NCBI GenBank assembly: GCA_947632525.1
Contig: CANRPQ010000027.1
Location: forward strand, 1 to 13,878
Origin: an uncultured Clostridia bacterium
GTDB lineage: Bacteria > Bacillota > Clostridia > TANB77 > CAG-508
Direction: 5' to 3'
Length of the DNA stretch: 13,878 nt
Shown: positions 1 to 8,356 of the stretch, piece by piece
How positions within the stretch are numbered: position 1 is the stretch's first letter
How the letters are laid out: the number at the start of each line of letters is the position of its first letter
The notes under the pieces: model-generated
The model's database searches: none
Told to the model about the DNA's origin: nothing
What the model saw: the letters and a program-made list of their open reading frames with translations, nothing else
Position numbers and translations under genes: made by a program

Positions 1-747
1 AATATTACCATCCTCATTAATAACCAAAAAGCTATCTGACATTCTATCTACAATTCTTTGCATAGCAATTGGTGTAATACTTAAAAATTTGAATTTAAAT
101 ATAGCAAGTGCATAAAATAGTATTGTAAAAGTAAAACATATAGGTGTTATGTAGATGGTCATAGGAATAATTTTCAATCCTCCTAATATATTCACTACAA
201 TTGGAATTAAAGAACCCAATACAATTAATAGAGATTGCTTAGAAAAGAAACCAGCATTTTTAATTGAATATTTTAACAAATTTACTATACTAATAGCAAA
301 TAGTCCATATGTATATATAATGTAAACATTCATATATTCACCTGTAATGGTATCATTCAAGTTAATAGAATACACCTTATAAAATAAATGATGAAAATCG
401 TTTGTCCATAATATAATTATAGATATAATAGGAATAATGAATAAAGCAAGATATGCTTTATTAAATTTAATTTTAGTATTAGAGAAACTTAGAGCTGTAA
501 AAAATATAAAAACAGGTAAGAAACATGCTCCGAAGTATGTTATATAATCAAAATATATAGGAGATATATTAAGTGGCTCGCTCAATACACATTCAAAAAA
601 TACGCCTAAGCATAGAATAAATAATGATATTAATGTTAATAAAAACATTTTCTTCATTTGTCCATTTTTTATTTTCTTATATATATACACAAATAAAAAT
701 ACAATTAATAGTAATGATATAAATAATAAAAATTTCATAATATCCAT
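1..747 (-). CDS. Membrane sensor with 7TM histidine-kinase-type N-terminus, partial (C-terminus beyond left edge)
   Basis: The minus-strand frame is open from an ATG at 747 to the window edge, giving 249 residues without a stop. The first ~220 residues are about seven hydrophobic segments (for example residues 7-22, 34-53, 69-89, 98-113, 139-153, 170-189 and 199-217). Features typical of the HisKA_7TM sensor family include the WTNDFHHLFY stretch near residues 114-123. The end, RIVDRMSDSFLVINEDGNI, looks like the start of a PAS domain, the usual continuation in this family. The output domain (histidine kinase or GGDEF) is outside the window, so the signalling chemistry is unknown. The start is set by an AAGGAG site at 756-761, 8 bp upstream. 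That site lies just before the NRPS stop (763-765), so the two genes are probably co-transcribed and perhaps translationally coupled. Family call is fairly firm; ligand and output are not visible. Confidence 0.85.
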   Translation of the reverse strand, partial: MDIMKFLLFISLLLIVFLFVYIYKKIKNGQMKKMFLLTLISLFILCLGVFFECVLSEPLNISPIYFDYITYFGACFLPVFIFFTALSFSNTKIKFNKAYLALFIIPIISIIILWTNDFHHLFYKVYSINLNDTITGEYMNVYIIYTYGLFAISIVNLLKYSIKNAGFFSKQSLLIVLGSLIPIVVNILGGLKIIPMTIYITPICFTFTILFYALAIFKFKFLSITPIAMQRIVDRMSDSFLVINEDGNI

Positions 748-755
748 AGATAAAT

Positions 756-761
756 CTCCTT
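756..761 (-). promoter_or_regulatory. Shine-Dalgarno of the 7TM sensor, abutting the NRPS stop
   Basis: AAGGAG on the minus strand sits 8 bp before the ATG at 747 and one base downstream of the NRPS stop codon (763-765). Only 15 bp separate the genes and no terminator lies between them, which supports one operon. Confidence 0.8.
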
Positions 762-762
762 T

Positions 763-3700
763 TTAATTAATACTAATATTAAAATAACCGATATCAGATA
801 AGTATTTAAAATAATTCCTAATATAATCAATATCAATATAAGGCCATTCAAATCCTATATTTTTTAAAAAGCATGTTGAAAAATCAGAACTTATATGAAC
901 ATCGGATTTATAAACTAGTTTTCTATTATTATTAAAATCATTAATAATACCTTCAATAATGTTTTTCTTTTCTGCATCATTTAAAAGTTTATTGATAATA
1001 TTTTTGAATTCTTCATCTGTTACAATTTTTAAATCAATACCAATTTCATTTAACATCTTAAGCAAGTCGTCTAGGCGAACCAATTTTTCATTTAATAAAT
1101 GAAAAACAGTATAGTCTTTACTCATATGATTTGCAATACCAATAATGGCATCACCGCAAAAATCAATAGGAGTAAATTCACAATATCCAGATAATAGATA
1201 GTCAGGAACATAACCAATTTGTATAAATGATTTAAATCTATTGACAAAAGCATTTTCAAAATGGTTTTGTTGAAATTTACCTTCAGAATATCTACTAGTT
1301 AAATTACCCATTCTTAAAATACATGCTTGTAATCCATCTAAAATTGCATCTAATACCAACTTTTCACCTTCGAATTTACTTCTAACATAAAAATTTTTTA
1401 AATCTTGTCCTATATAAAAATTAGATTCACAAAAGGTCATTTCCTTGTTAAAATGATTATCTATGTTAGACCCTTCAGCTAAGTTATTTCCAGATACACT
1501 AATGGTTGAAATATGTAATAATCTTAAATTAAACGCTTTAGAAAAATCAATAATTCTTTTAGTTCCTAAAATGTTAATACTTTCAAAGTCTTTGTAACTG
1601 CCATAATGTTTTACTAAAGCAGCACAATGGATAACTGTATTTACATTAGTACCTAACATATTGTAATCTATTACGTTTAGTCCAAAATCTGGTAAAGTAA
1701 TATCTCCTTCCACTAATTTAATTCTGTTTCCAACAAATTTATCATAGCTTGTATTAAAGTAAAAATGTAATACATTTTTTAGTCTTTCTTCTGGAGACAT
1801 ATTATTTTTTCCTCTAATTAAACAATAAATAGTCCCTTTCTCTTTTTTCATAAAACTGTCTAATATATGGGCGCCTAAAAAACCGGTAAATCCAGTAAGC
1901 AATACATTACCAATTGGAGTATTTTGTATTTTCATATTAGATGTAATTACGTTTTTTTCTAATATATTATTATATTTTTCAAAATTAAAATCTTCTAAAG
2001 TAAATGAACTTCTACTATTATTAATACATTTTGCTAAATCTTCTACAGTTGGGTGCTCAAATATATCTGCATAATTTATTTGTAAACCATTGCTAATAGC
2101 TTCTACTTGTAACTTAATAGCTAATAGTGAATCTCCACCCAATTCAAAAAAGTCATCATCTATACCAATGTCACCAAACGACAACAATTTTTTAAAAATA
2201 TTTAAAAGTATTTCCTCGTCATTATTAGATGGTTGTTTTACTTTATGATTTGATGAATTAGATTTGAAGTTTGTTGGTAGTGAATTTTTATCAACTTTAC
2301 CATTTGTATTAATAGGTAATTTTTCTAATTGCATAAAATAACTTGGTATCATATAAACTGGTAAATTCTTCTTTAAATATTGCTTTAATTCTTGTATATC
2401 AATTTGCTTATTAGCTACAATATATGAACAAATTGTTTTTTCTCCTCTAATGGTATTTACAACTGTGAAACATTCTTTCATATCAGGAAAAGATAAAATT
2501 TTAGAAGTTATTTCTCCTAATTCAACTCTAAATCCTCTAATTTTAACTTGACTATCAATTCTGCCGATAAAATCTAAACTTCCATCTGAACGCCATTTTA
2601 CTAAATCACCAGTTTTATATAATATACCTTCTCCAAAAGGATTTTTAATAAACTTATCATTTGTCAAAGTGTCATTATTTAAATATCCTTTTGCAACTCC
2701 ATCTCCACCAACCCATAATTCACCTGGAATTCCAATAGGACATAAAGAACCAATAGGAGATATAACATAAGCTGTTGAATTAGAAATTGGATAACCAATA
2801 GGAATGGATTTTGTATATTTTTTATCAATTGTAAAGCAACAAGAAAAAGTCGTATTTTCTGTTGGACCATATCCATTAATAACTGTAAGATTAGGATTAG
2901 CAGCTCTTACCATGTTAATATGTTTAGGAGAAAGGACATCTCCTCCAGTTAAAAGAATTTTAACAGTACTAAACATATGTGGATTTTCTTCACATAATTG
3001 ATTGAATAGTGGAGCAGTAAGCCATAAAATAGTAATTTTATTTTTTACTAAATAATCCTGTAATAATGAAGAATCTAACAATTCTTCCTTTTTTATAATA
3101 TATAATTCAAACCCATTTAATAGGGCACCATAAATTTCAAAAGTGCATGCATCAAAAACAATGGAACCTGTTTGCAAAATTCTTTCGTGTTTACTATAGG
3201 TTATAAATTTATTGTTTTTTATCAATCTAACAATATTTCTATGCGTTACCATAACTCCTTTAGGATTTCCTGTAGAACCAGATGTATACATAATGTATGC
3301 CAAACTATCAGGAAATATCTCTTTACAACATAAGTTTTTAGAACTATATTGTGAATATATAGTAGTATCTAATTCGATACAAACAACTTGTACTGAACCA
3401 TTTGACTTATGTATATTACTTTTTGTAGTTAATAAAATTCTTGATTTAGAATCTTTTATAATATAGGCTATTCGTTCATTTGGATAATTAACATCAATTG
3501 GAAGATATGAAGCACCGATTTTAAGAGTGGCTATAATTGCTATAATAGATTCAACAGATTTATCTAATAATAAGCAAACAATATCATTATTAGAAATTCT
3601 ATTTTTTAATAAATATCTAGCAAGCTGGTTAGATTTTTCATTTAATTCACGATAAGTTAACTTTTGATTTTCAAAAACAACAGCAATATTATCAGGAGTT

Positions 3701-5454
3701 TTTTCTACTTGCTCTTCAAATAAATCCACAATAGTTTTATCACGTGGATAATCTACAGTAGTATTATTAAAGTCATATAAAATTTGGTGTTTTTCTTCTT
3801 CTGAAAGCATATCAATATCAGATATTTTAACATCTGAATTTTCTAAAATAGCATTTAAAATATTAATATAATGTGAAGACATCCTTTTAATAAAGTCTTC
3901 ATCATATAATTTAGAACAATACTCAAATCGTAAAGAATATTCATTATTAACAGGTATTACTTCTAAAGTTAAATCGAATTTTGAAATTTTGCTGTTAGGT
4001 ATAAAATATTCAGTATGTGCATTATCTAAATTAATTGTAGGATATCCATCGTTTTGATAAACAAACATTACATCTAATAAAGGATTTCTACTAGTATCAC
4101 GTTTGATTTCTAATTCTTTTACAAGTTCATCAAAAGGATAAATTTGATTTTGAAATGCAGTTAAACAGTAATCTTTTATTTGATTTGCAAAGTCAGAAAA
4201 GCTACTAGATTGGTTAATTTTATTTCTTAAAGCCAAAGTATTAACGAACATACCAAGCATGCTAGAAAGTTCAGGTAATTCTCTACCAACAATAGGTGTA
4301 CCAACTACAATATCATCTTGAGAAGTGTACTTAGAAAGTAGAATATAGTAAACAGATAACATAAGCATATATGGAGTAATACCTAGCTTTTTAGATATTT
4401 CATTTACTTTTTCGAATACTTCTTTTGATAATTTTGTATAATAATTAGAACCTTCAAAACTTTGAACAGAAGGCCTAGGATAAGTAGTAGGCATATTTAA
4501 TAAAGGTATTTCATCTTGATATTGATCTACCCAAAAGCTTTTAGACTTTTTAAAGTCTGGTGTATCAAATTGTTCCTTTTCCCATAAAGTAAAATCTTTG
4601 TAGTCAACTTGATTTTCTGGCAATGTATTTCCATTATATAAATCACAAAGTTCTTGTAATAGTATAGCTAAAGATGCACCGTCACTAATAATATGATGCA
4701 TATCAAGTAGTAAAAGCATTTTATGGTCCTTTAATGTAACTACCTTTGCTCTAAATAAAGGAGCTTTAGTTAAATCAAAAGGCTTAATAAATTCAGCATA
4801 TATAGAATTCAAATCATTAGAAGATGAAGAATCAGCAGATAAAGTAAAGTTAATTTCATCGTCAATAATTTGAACAATGTCATTATCAATAATATCAAAA
4901 TGAGTACGTAAGACCTCATGTTTTTGTATTAAAGTGTTAATGCACTTTTGAAGTAAATTAACGTCTAAAATTTTATCAACAATAATTCCACCAGCAATAT
5001 TATATAGTACAGAGTCGTTATCTATACTAGAAGCATAATAAATTCTTTTTTGTGCACTAGAAGCAGGGTAATATTCTCTTTTTTCAGCCTTTTTAATAAC
5101 ACTTTTAGTACTACTTTCTGTTAAAGTAGATATATAATCTGATAAATCTTTTATAGTTGAATGCTCAAAAATATCTTTTATAGAAATAGTAACATTAAAA
5201 GTATTATAAATTTCTGCAGAAAGTTTTATAGCAAATAAAGAGTCACCGCCAATATCAAATAAGCTTGTATTAATATCTATAAGCTCTACAGATAAATACT
5301 TTTTACATATATTTTCTAATTTTACTTCAAAATCTGTAGATGCATATGTAATTTTACTGGTATCTATTTTTATATCAGGTAAATTTTTAGTATCTATTTT
5401 TCCATTTGCTGTTAATGGAAAATATTCTAATTTTATAAAATGAGATGGTACCAT
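763..5454 (-). CDS. NRPS 3' part: end of A1, T1, C2, A2 (Val-type), T2, terminal reductase R
   Basis: This frame has 1563 codons from its first ATG, but homology starts earlier: the same frame reads good A-domain sequence back to 5592 with no ATG, GTG or TTG and no SD. It is therefore the continuation of the upstream fragment, not an independent gene. Domains: A1 tail with the A10 lysine (K19, PLTANGKID); T1 with GGDS (phosphopantetheine Ser72); C2 ~128-550 with HHIISDG (His254); A2 ~575-1060 with YTSGSTGNPKG (723-733), YKTGD and A10 Lys1053; T2 with GGDS (Ser1109); R ~1180-1563 with the NADPH motif TGFTGFLG (1187-1194), Thr1317 and YVRSK (Tyr1356, Lys1360). Mapping A2 on the GrsA-PheA pocket gives D768, A769, F772, W811, L835, G837, G861, T869, F870, K1053: DAFWLGGTFK, a known valine-type code. 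The R domain should release the chain as an aldehyde. No epimerase or thioesterase is present. Confidence 0.93.
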   Translation of the reverse strand: MVPSHFIKLEYFPLTANGKIDTKNLPDIKIDTSKITYASTDFEVKLENICKKYLSVELIDINTSLFDIGGDSLFAIKLSAEIYNTFNVTISIKDIFEHSTIKDLSDYISTLTESSTKSVIKKAEKREYYPASSAQKRIYYASSIDNDSVLYNIAGGIIVDKILDVNLLQKCINTLIQKHEVLRTHFDIIDNDIVQIIDDEINFTLSADSSSSNDLNSIYAEFIKPFDLTKAPLFRAKVVTLKDHKMLLLLDMHHIISDGASLAILLQELCDLYNGNTLPENQVDYKDFTLWEKEQFDTPDFKKSKSFWVDQYQDEIPLLNMPTTYPRPSVQSFEGSNYYTKLSKEVFEKVNEISKKLGITPYMLMLSVYYILLSKYTSQDDIVVGTPIVGRELPELSSMLGMFVNTLALRNKINQSSSFSDFANQIKDYCLTAFQNQIYPFDELVKELEIKRDTSRNPLLDVMFVYQNDGYPTINLDNAHTEYFIPNSKISKFDLTLEVIPVNNEYSLRFEYCSKLYDEDFIKRMSSHYINILNAILENSDVKISDIDMLSEEEKHQILYDFNNTTVDYPRDKTIVDLFEEQVEKTPDNIAVVFENQKLTYRELNEKSNQLARYLLKNRISNNDIVCLLLDKSVESIIAIIATLKIGASYLPIDVNYPNERIAYIIKDSKSRILLTTKSNIHKSNGSVQVVCIELDTTIYSQYSSKNLCCKEIFPDSLAYIMYTSGSTGNPKGVMVTHRNIVRLIKNNKFITYSKHERILQTGSIVFDACTFEIYGALLNGFELYIIKKEELLDSSLLQDYLVKNKITILWLTAPLFNQLCEENPHMFSTVKILLTGGDVLSPKHINMVRAANPNLTVINGYGPTENTTFSCCFTIDKKYTKSIPIGYPISNSTAYVISPIGSLCPIGIPGELWVGGDGVAKGYLNNDTLTNDKFIKNPFGEGILYKTGDLVKWRSDGSLDFIGRIDSQVKIRGFRVELGEITSKILSFPDMKECFTVVNTIRGEKTICSYIVANKQIDIQELKQYLKKNLPVYMIPSYFMQLEKLPINTNGKVDKNSLPTNFKSNSSNHKVKQPSNNDEEILLNIFKKLLSFGDIGIDDDFFELGGDSLLAIKLQVEAISNGLQINYADIFEHPTVEDLAKCINNSRSSFTLEDFNFEKYNNILEKNVITSNMKIQNTPIGNVLLTGFTGFLGAHILDSFMKKEKGTIYCLIRGKNNMSPEERLKNVLHFYFNTSYDKFVGNRIKLVEGDITLPDFGLNVIDYNMLGTNVNTVIHCAALVKHYGSYKDFESINILGTKRIIDFSKAFNLRLLHISTISVSGNNLAEGSNIDNHFNKEMTFCESNFYIGQDLKNFYVRSKFEGEKLVLDAILDGLQACILRMGNLTSRYSEGKFQQNHFENAFVNRFKSFIQIGYVPDYLLSGYCEFTPIDFCGDAIIGIANHMSKDYTVFHLLNEKLVRLDDLLKMLNEIGIDLKIVTDEEFKNIINKLLNDAEKKNIIEGIINDFNNNRKLVYKSDVHISSDFSTCFLKNIGFEWPYIDIDYIRNYFKYLSDIGYFNISIN
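3610..3798 (-). repeat. Intragenic direct repeat, copy in module 2 (C2-A2 junction)
   Basis: This 189-bp segment encodes residues 553-615 of the 3' frame (EEKHQILYDF to NQLARYL). It matches the 6692-6880 segment at 57 of 63 residues, and the DNA is also nearly identical over long stretches. The surrounding A and C domains are far more diverged. It covers the C-A linker and the first A-domain motifs. Confidence 0.85.
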
Positions 5455-5589
5455 ATAGTGAGGTAGTTTTTTACTAGCATATTCTTTTAATACTTTAGAA
5501 TCTACATCTTTACCAGTAAAATAGCAACAAATACAATCGATACCATTAACCTTTTTTACTAAATTTATATTTTTTTCGATGCCAGAAAA

Positions 5590-5596
5590 TTTACCG
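5590..5596 (-). other. Single-base frameshift joining the two NRPS frames
   Basis: On the minus strand the upstream frame reads ATC CGG TAA (stop 5591-5593). The downstream frame resumes as AAA TTT TCT from 5592, so exactly one base (5593, or equivalently one G of CGG) is surplus. Removing it gives EINQVIRKFSGIEKN, which aligns without a gap to EITSKILSFPDMKEC in module 2. The repaired protein is 2473 residues. No other lesion is visible in 7.4 kb. Confidence 0.93.
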
Positions 5597-8185
5597 GATT
5601 ACCTGATTAATTTCTTCCAATTCAATGCGTAATCCATTAATTTTTACTTGTGAATCTAATCTACCTATAAACTGAATTTCACCATTTGATAAGAATGTTG
5701 CTAAATCTCCGGTTTTATATAAAAGACCATTACCATATGGGTTTTTAATGAAATGATTATTTGTTAAATCAGGTTGATTAACATATCCATACGAAACTCC
5801 ATCACCTGCAATACATAGTTCTCCAACAATATTAGGAGGACATAGCATTCCTAATTTATTACAAATATAAACTTGAACATTAGGTAGGGGTGTACCAATG
5901 TTAATATTATTATCAGAAGTGATTAATTTACAAGTTGCACATGAAGTGGTTTCAGAAGGACCATATCCGTTATAAATTTTGCTATTAGTATAATTAAGTA
6001 GTTTATTGTAAAAATTGGATTCTAAAACTTCTCCACCTAGTTGAATGGCTTTAAGATTTAATAGACATTTACTAATAATATCATCAGTAAGTAACAATTC
6101 CATTCTAGAAGGAGTAATTAGCATAAAATCAATACTATATTTATTTATAATTTCTGACATTAAAATAGGATTAGAACATTCTTCTTGATTTGCTAAAATT
6201 AGCTTTTTGCCTAATGAAAGGGGAATCCATACTTCTGCAGCAAACATATCAAATGAAACAGAACAAATACTTAAAAAGTTAGAAAGGTTTTGCGCTTGCA
6301 TAGAATGGCAATATCCTAATACTAAATTTGTTATGCTACAATTTTTTACTAATATACCTTTAGGTTTTCCAGTAGAACCAGAGGTATATACAATAGAAAG
6401 GTAGTTTTCAGGTAAATATTCTAAATCAAGATTTAAGGTAGAAAATGAATTAAAAGGAACATTTTCTATTAGAACGGAATGAAAACTATCATAATCTAAT
6501 TTACTTGTAGTAATTACCAAAGCAACTTCTGCATTTTCAAGCATATAGTTAATACGATCAATAGGCAAACTTGGTTCTATTAATAAGTAGGCACAGTTTG
6601 CTTTTTTTATAGCTAACATTGATAAAATAAGTTCATAACTACGTGGCAATAATATGGCAATTTTATCATTATCTTGTATATTTAAACTTTTTAAATATCT
6701 AGCTAATTGGTTAGCTTTTTCATTTAGTTGTTTGTAAGTAAATTTTTGGTTTTCAAAAACAACTGCGATATTATCAGGTGTTTTTTCTACTTGTTCCTCA
6801 AATAAATTCACAATAGTTTTATCACGTGGATAATCAACTCTAGTATTATTAAAGTCATATAGAATTTGATGTTTTTCTTCAGGAGTAACGATTTCTATTT
6901 CTTTTAATAAAATACTTTCATTAGAGATAACTTGATGAATCATATTTAAAATTCTGATATGTAAATTATCAATTTCTTGAGAACTAAATAATTCAGATTT
7001 ATAATCATAGGCAACAGTCATACTTTCTGCATCATTTAAATCAAATAAATGAATTTGCAATTCATCAGAAACATTTCCATTAAACATCCAATCAGTAGAA
7101 TAATTTACTTGATTAGACTTTTCTATAGTTTTAGTAATTTGATAAGACAAAACAATGTTATATAAATTAGGAATAGAAGAATCCTTTTTTCTAACATCTT
7201 CTAAGATAGATTGATAAGAATATTTTTGATGTCTAAATAATGATACAGTATCTGTTGCAATTTTTTTAGAAAAGTCAACAAAAGAAGCTGTTTCATCTAT
7301 TCCAATTCTTAGTGGTGCAACACTAATAAACATACCCATAGTTTGTTTTTGCTCAAAGTTAGTTCTATTTAAAATTGGAGTTCCAATAACAAAATCATCT
7401 AAATTGCTAACTCTAGAAATGTATAAAGAGTAAACTGCCATAAAAAAGTTATAAACTGAAACTTTGTATTTATCACAAAAATTTTTAATTTCCGTTAAAT
7501 CTTTTTTTGATAGAATGAAAGTTTCTCTTGTTCCAGCACATGAAATGCTATCAGTTTGATTATTTTTAATTAATGGAATTGATGCAACTTCTGGTATTGT
7601 TTGAAATATATCATCCCAATATTTTTTATCTTTAGCAAATTTATCACTATTTTTATAATCATTTTCTGCCTGAATATAATTTAAATAAGAAGGCTTAATT
7701 TGCTCCTCATAAGTATTATTTAAAAGGTCTGAATAATTTTTCATAATTTCTTTTACAATTAATCCTAGAGTCCAAGAGTCAGAAATTAAATGATGTATAC
7801 TTACAATAAATCCACCTGAACCATTTGAAAATTTAAAAAGTATAAAATTGAATAAGGAGTCAGCTATATTAAATGGTGTGTTAGCTACTTTTAATGTTGC
7901 ATTTTTCATTTCTTCTTTAGAAGACAAATAAATAGTATCAAAGTCAAAAGGAGTATATTCCTGTACATATTGAATACAAGAATTATTCTTTTCTATAAAT
8001 TTTAAACGCATAGAATCATTGACTTTTATCATCTCATTAATAGCTTTTTTAAGAAAGTCAAAATTAACAACATCTGAAATACAAACATAACCACAAATAG
8101 TATTAATAGCAGTACCTTTATAGTATTGCTCTGTTACCAAAATCGATTTTTGAGGATTAGTTAAAGAATATGAATTTTGATTCAT
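5591..8185 (-). CDS. NRPS 5' part: N-terminal C domain and most of A1, ended by a frameshift
   Basis: This 864-residue frame holds a condensation domain (~1-430; motif HHLISDS, His132, with the usual final Gly replaced by Ser) and an adenylation domain (~455-864; YTSGSTGKPKG 600-610, YGPSETT 741-747, YKTGDL 823-828, GRLDSQVKI). It stops at EEINQVIR inside the A-domain C-terminal subdomain, before the catalytic A10 lysine and any carrier domain, so alone it could not finish a catalytic cycle. A C domain ahead of the first A domain usually means the first amino acid is N-acylated. The pocket maps to D646, M647, A650, L689, Q715, G717, G740, S748, C749 plus the A10 Lys: DMALQGGSCK, which I cannot assign to a substrate. 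Start: ATG at 8185 with AAAGGA 8 bp upstream. It heads the operon containing the rest of the NRPS and the 7TM sensor. Confidence 0.92.
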   Translation of the reverse strand: MNQNSYSLTNPQKSILVTEQYYKGTAINTICGYVCISDVVNFDFLKKAINEMIKVNDSMRLKFIEKNNSCIQYVQEYTPFDFDTIYLSSKEEMKNATLKVANTPFNIADSLFNFILFKFSNGSGGFIVSIHHLISDSWTLGLIVKEIMKNYSDLLNNTYEEQIKPSYLNYIQAENDYKNSDKFAKDKKYWDDIFQTIPEVASIPLIKNNQTDSISCAGTRETFILSKKDLTEIKNFCDKYKVSVYNFFMAVYSLYISRVSNLDDFVIGTPILNRTNFEQKQTMGMFISVAPLRIGIDETASFVDFSKKIATDTVSLFRHQKYSYQSILEDVRKKDSSIPNLYNIVLSYQITKTIEKSNQVNYSTDWMFNGNVSDELQIHLFDLNDAESMTVAYDYKSELFSSQEIDNLHIRILNMIHQVISNESILLKEIEIVTPEEKHQILYDFNNTRVDYPRDKTIVNLFEEQVEKTPDNIAVVFENQKFTYKQLNEKANQLARYLKSLNIQDNDKIAILLPRSYELILSMLAIKKANCAYLLIEPSLPIDRINYMLENAEVALVITTSKLDYDSFHSVLIENVPFNSFSTLNLDLEYLPENYLSIVYTSGSTGKPKGILVKNCSITNLVLGYCHSMQAQNLSNFLSICSVSFDMFAAEVWIPLSLGKKLILANQEECSNPILMSEIINKYSIDFMLITPSRMELLLTDDIISKCLLNLKAIQLGGEVLESNFYNKLLNYTNSKIYNGYGPSETTSCATCKLITSDNNINIGTPLPNVQVYICNKLGMLCPPNIVGELCIAGDGVSYGYVNQPDLTNNHFIKNPYGNGLLYKTGDLATFLSNGEIQFIGRLDSQVKINGLRIELEEINQVIR
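6692..6880 (-). repeat. Intragenic direct repeat, copy in module 1 (C1-A1 junction)
   Basis: Partner of the 3610-3798 segment, encoding residues 436-498 of the 5' frame with six substitutions over 63 residues. Same orientation, about 3.1 kb apart. Confidence 0.85.
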
Positions 8186-8193
8186 TACACAGT

Positions 8194-8199
8194 TCCTTT
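8194..8199 (-). promoter_or_regulatory. Shine-Dalgarno of the NRPS
   Basis: AAAGGA on the minus strand, 8 bp before the ATG at 8185. It fixes the start of the NRPS and with it a complete N-terminal C domain. Confidence 0.8.
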
Positions 8200-8234
8200 C
8201 ATATAAGTATATTTTTTCAATATTTGCTATTCAA

Positions 8235-8263
8235 ATTATATAATACCTATATATAAAAATCAA
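8235..8263 (-). promoter_or_regulatory. Promoter of the NRPS-sensor operon
   Basis: Minus strand TTGATT (8263-8258), 17-bp spacer, TATAAT (8240-8235): a consensus -10 at ideal spacing from a 4/6 -35. Transcription would start near 8228, giving a leader of about 43 nt. The AT-rich background makes chance matches possible, but spacing and position fit well. Confidence 0.7.
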
Positions 8264-8271
8264 CAAAAATA

Positions 8272-8300
8272 TTGCTAAAAATTTCCTTTTATTGTAAAAT
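8272..8300 (+). promoter_or_regulatory. Promoter of the acyl-CoA synthetase gene
   Basis: Plus strand TTGCTA (8272-8277), 17-bp spacer, TAAAAT (8295-8300). Its -35 lies only 8 bp from the -35 of the divergent NRPS promoter, so polymerases or a regulator could affect both. Transcription would begin near 8307, upstream of the SD at 8349. Confidence 0.55.
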
Positions 8301-8348
8301 TAGATAAATAAATTTTTGAAATGTCATAAGACAAAATATTTCATATGG

Positions 8349-8356
8349 AAGGGGAG
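8349..8356 (+). promoter_or_regulatory. Shine-Dalgarno that decides the GTG start of the acyl-CoA synthetase
   Basis: AAGGGGAG lies 7 bp before GTG at 8364. The frame is open back to a TTG at 8316, but that codon has no SD and sits within about 10 nt of the predicted transcription start, so GTG is preferred. Confidence 0.85.

Noticed and set aside
2804..3466. Plus-strand open frames inside the NRPS (2804-3001, 3212-3466, and similarly 6207-6404)
   Set aside because: They lie antisense to conserved A-domain motifs and have no family resemblance; they are shadows of the NRPS coding strand.
763..5454. The 3' NRPS frame as an independent gene starting at 5454
   Set aside because: Its ATG lies in the middle of the A-domain C-terminal region, no SD precedes it, and homologous sequence continues upstream to 5592.
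5580..5600. Programmed +1 frameshifting like prfB
   Set aside because: Not adopted as the main explanation: no AGGGGG-like element at short spacing, and P-site re-pairing from CGG to GGU is poor. Kept only as a testable alternative.
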